Source of the DNA: an uncultured Coriobacteriia bacterium
GTDB taxonomy: Bacteria; Actinomycetota; Coriobacteriia; Coriobacteriales; QAMH01
Direction: 5' to 3'
DNA: 6,917 nucleotides
Assembly (NCBI GenBank): GCA_949283445.1
Contig: CASDTD010000254.1
Location: 1 to 6,917 of the forward strand
Shown: positions 6,496-6,917 of the stretch, in pieces
Layout of the letters: each line of letters opens with the position of its first letter
Position numbering within the stretch: position 1 is the first letter of the stretch
Position numbers and translations under genes: made by a program
The notes under the pieces: generated by a model
Databases searched by the model: none
What the model saw: the letters and a program-made list of their open reading frames with translations, nothing else
Told to the model about the DNA's origin: nothing

Positions 6496-6521
6496 CGCGT
6501 GCACGTTCAACCGGCCACGCG
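6496..6521 (-). other. Possible 5'-terminal stem in the rpmB leader
   Basis: CGCGTG and CACGCG can pair over a 14-base loop. If transcription starts about seven bases after the proposed -10, this stem would lie at the very 5' end of the rpmB mRNA. The heptamer GTTGAAC also occurs twice in the leader (6481-6487 and 6505-6511), once inside this loop. It is a weak element; leader stabilisation or autoregulation is only a possibility. Confidence 0.3.
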
Positions 6522-6529
6522 AATTCAAG

Positions 6530-6538
6530 ACTATAGCA
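6530..6538 (-). promoter_or_regulatory. Extended -10 promoter for rpmB
   Basis: On the minus strand TGCTATAGT gives the TGn extension plus a near-consensus -10 hexamer (TATAGT, 6530-6535). It sits in an AT-rich patch of an otherwise GC-rich window. No good -35 hexamer is found at 16-18 bases upstream (TCCCAT at 17), which extended -10 promoters tolerate. The predicted leader is about 80 bases. Confidence 0.55.
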
Positions 6539-6664
6539 CAAGATAAGAGAAAATGGGAGAGATTAGTTTGAATTTCTTGTGCGGGAAAACCCGTGCGCAT
6601 GTCCGATGGGATGCCAAGCCAGGGCAAGCCGGCGCTGTCGTGCCAAACCGCCACCGATTCGCGG

Positions 6665-6678
6665 AAAAAAACCCCCCC
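6665..6678. repeat. A7C7 homopolymer pair
   Basis: Seven A followed directly by seven C, upstream of the exported-protein gene. Runs this long are rare elsewhere in the window and are prone to slippage during replication. Confidence 0.8.
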
Positions 6679-6684
6679 GTTGCG

Positions 6685-6699
6685 CGCGAAATGTTCGCG
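6685..6699. promoter_or_regulatory. Palindrome CGCGAA-ATG-TTCGCG, candidate operator
   Basis: Perfect 6-bp arms are separated by three bases. The half-site TTCGCGGA occurs at the right arm (6694-6701) and again 36 bases upstream (6658-6665). It does not match a LexA box (CGAAC-N4-GTTCG). A repressor or activator site for the plus-strand gene is possible; no factor can be named. Confidence 0.35.
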
Positions 6700-6737
6700 G
6701 ATTTGCCGGGCTTTCCCGAAAAGAAACAAGATTGTAA

Positions 6738-6746
6738 CCCCCCCCC
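6738..6746. repeat. C9 tract in the presumed promoter region of the exported-protein gene
   Basis: Nine C in a row, between TTGTAA (6732-6737) and TAGAAT (6762-6767). The tract occupies the place where a -35 hexamer at standard 17-base spacing from TAGAAT would lie. Poly-C or poly-G tracts in this position control phase-variable surface genes in some bacteria; applying that here is inference. Confidence 0.8.
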
Positions 6747-6761
6747 ACACTGCTCCTCCAG

Positions 6762-6767
6762 TAGAAT
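6762..6767 (+). promoter_or_regulatory. Possible -10 element for the plus-strand exported-protein gene
   Basis: TAGAAT lies 62 bases before the ATG at 6829. The nearest -35-like hexamer, TTGTAA (6732-6737), is 24 bases away, too far for a standard sigma-70 promoter. The element would be weak, activator-dependent, or not a promoter at all. Confidence 0.3.
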
Positions 6768-6828
6768 GGACAGTGGCAAGGCAACAGGTCACTCAACGCG
6801 TTTTCGCCACATGGAAAAGGAGCCGTTC

Positions 6829-6917
6829 ATGACACGCCGTCAGCCCAATCAGCACACGTCGCGTTTTGGCAGAAAACTCGTCTGCACCTTCACCGGCGCC
6901 GTCCTCGTGTTCGCGCT
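6829..6917 (+). CDS. N-terminus of an exported or membrane-anchored protein (3' end outside window)
   Basis: Twenty-nine codons are visible before the window ends. The protein begins MTRRQPNQHTSRFGRKL and continues into a hydrophobic stretch (LVCTFTGAVLVFA), which is a positively charged n-region followed by the h-region of a signal peptide or signal anchor. A cysteine (residue 19) is inside the hydrophobic stretch, but too little follows to judge a lipobox or cleavage site. The ATG at 6829 has AAGGAG six bases before it. An in-frame ATG at 6811 overlaps that ribosome binding site and has none of its own, so it is rejected as the start. The gene is divergent from rpmB, and its upstream region carries C-tracts. 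Family unknown. Confidence 0.75.
   Translation, partial: MTRRQPNQHTSRFGRKLVCTFTGAVLVFA

Larger units (their letters stand above)
6441..6828. other. Divergent intergenic region between rpmB and the exported-protein gene
   Basis: These 388 bases separate two divergent genes. From left to right: the rpmB ribosome binding site and leader, the rpmB extended -10, an AT-rich patch (about 6530-6580), a small CGGG-AAAA-CCCG hairpin (6582-6593), an A7C7 tract (6665-6678), the palindrome CGCGAAATGTTCGCG (6685-6699), a second CGGG-CTTT-CCCG hairpin (6707-6718), a C9 tract (6738-6746) and a possible plus-strand -10 (TAGAAT, 6762-6767). Open frames crossing it on the minus strand lack good starts and family resemblance, so I count no gene here. 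Confidence 0.7.

Noticed and set aside
6582..6593. CGGG-AAAA-CCCG hairpin as a terminator
   Set aside because: The stem has only four strong pairs, there is no T-run on either side, and no gene ends nearby.
6685..6699. LexA (SOS) box
   Set aside because: The palindrome has CGAA-ATG-TTCG geometry with a 3-base centre, not CGAAC-N4-GTTCG.
6490..6796. Three overlapping minus-strand open frames of 77-100 codons in the intergenic region
   Set aside because: They overlap each other in different frames, cross homopolymer tracts and the rpmB promoter, and have no convincing ribosome site or recognisable motif.

Overview
The window is GC-rich, about 60 % or more by eye. It is dominated by a translation-gene operon on the minus strand, with the ends of two plus-strand genes at its edges. 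The protein styles suggest a high-GC Gram-positive bacterium: a YbaK-type editing ProRS with extra cysteines, a cysteine-rich Firmicutes/Actinobacteria-like HisRS, a bacterial AspRS with a GAD domain, and a zinc-type L28. My best guess is the Coriobacteriia (Eggerthella/Slackia-like Actinomycetota). That placement is inference from resemblance, not from a search.

Layout from left to right. The C-terminal end of an unrecognised plus-strand protein stops at 262. It converges on the last gene of the minus-strand operon, a CrcB/Fluc fluoride channel, with only 18 bases between the two stops. Reading the minus strand in its transcription direction, from high to low coordinates, the order is: rpmB (L28) with its own leader, an extended -10 promoter and an intrinsic terminator; a small 11-residue-repeat protein; hisS, overlapping it by one base (TAATG); aspS; proS; and crcB. 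Two hairpins without U-tracts lie in the hisS-aspS and aspS-proS gaps and may tune expression inside the operon. Beyond rpmB, a region of about 390 bases holds the rpmB promoter, homopolymer tracts (A7C7 and C9) and a short palindrome. It ends at the start of a plus-strand gene for an exported or membrane-anchored protein, cut by the window edge.

How the genes work together: HisRS, AspRS and ProRS charge tRNAs for translation and L28 is a 50S subunit protein, so the block is translation housekeeping. The fluoride channel at its end is functionally unrelated and would be co-expressed with the synthetases. The small protein upstream of hisS has five back-to-back 11-residue repeats resembling the amphipathic 11-mers of synuclein/LEA/apolipoprotein-type lipid-binding helices, and it is translationally coupled to hisS.

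I see no mobile element, CRISPR array, tRNA, rRNA or clear defence system. The most interesting items are the 11-mer repeat protein, the C-tract-bearing upstream region of the exported protein, the fluoride channel in the synthetase operon with an altered phenylalanine box, and the two intra-operon hairpins.
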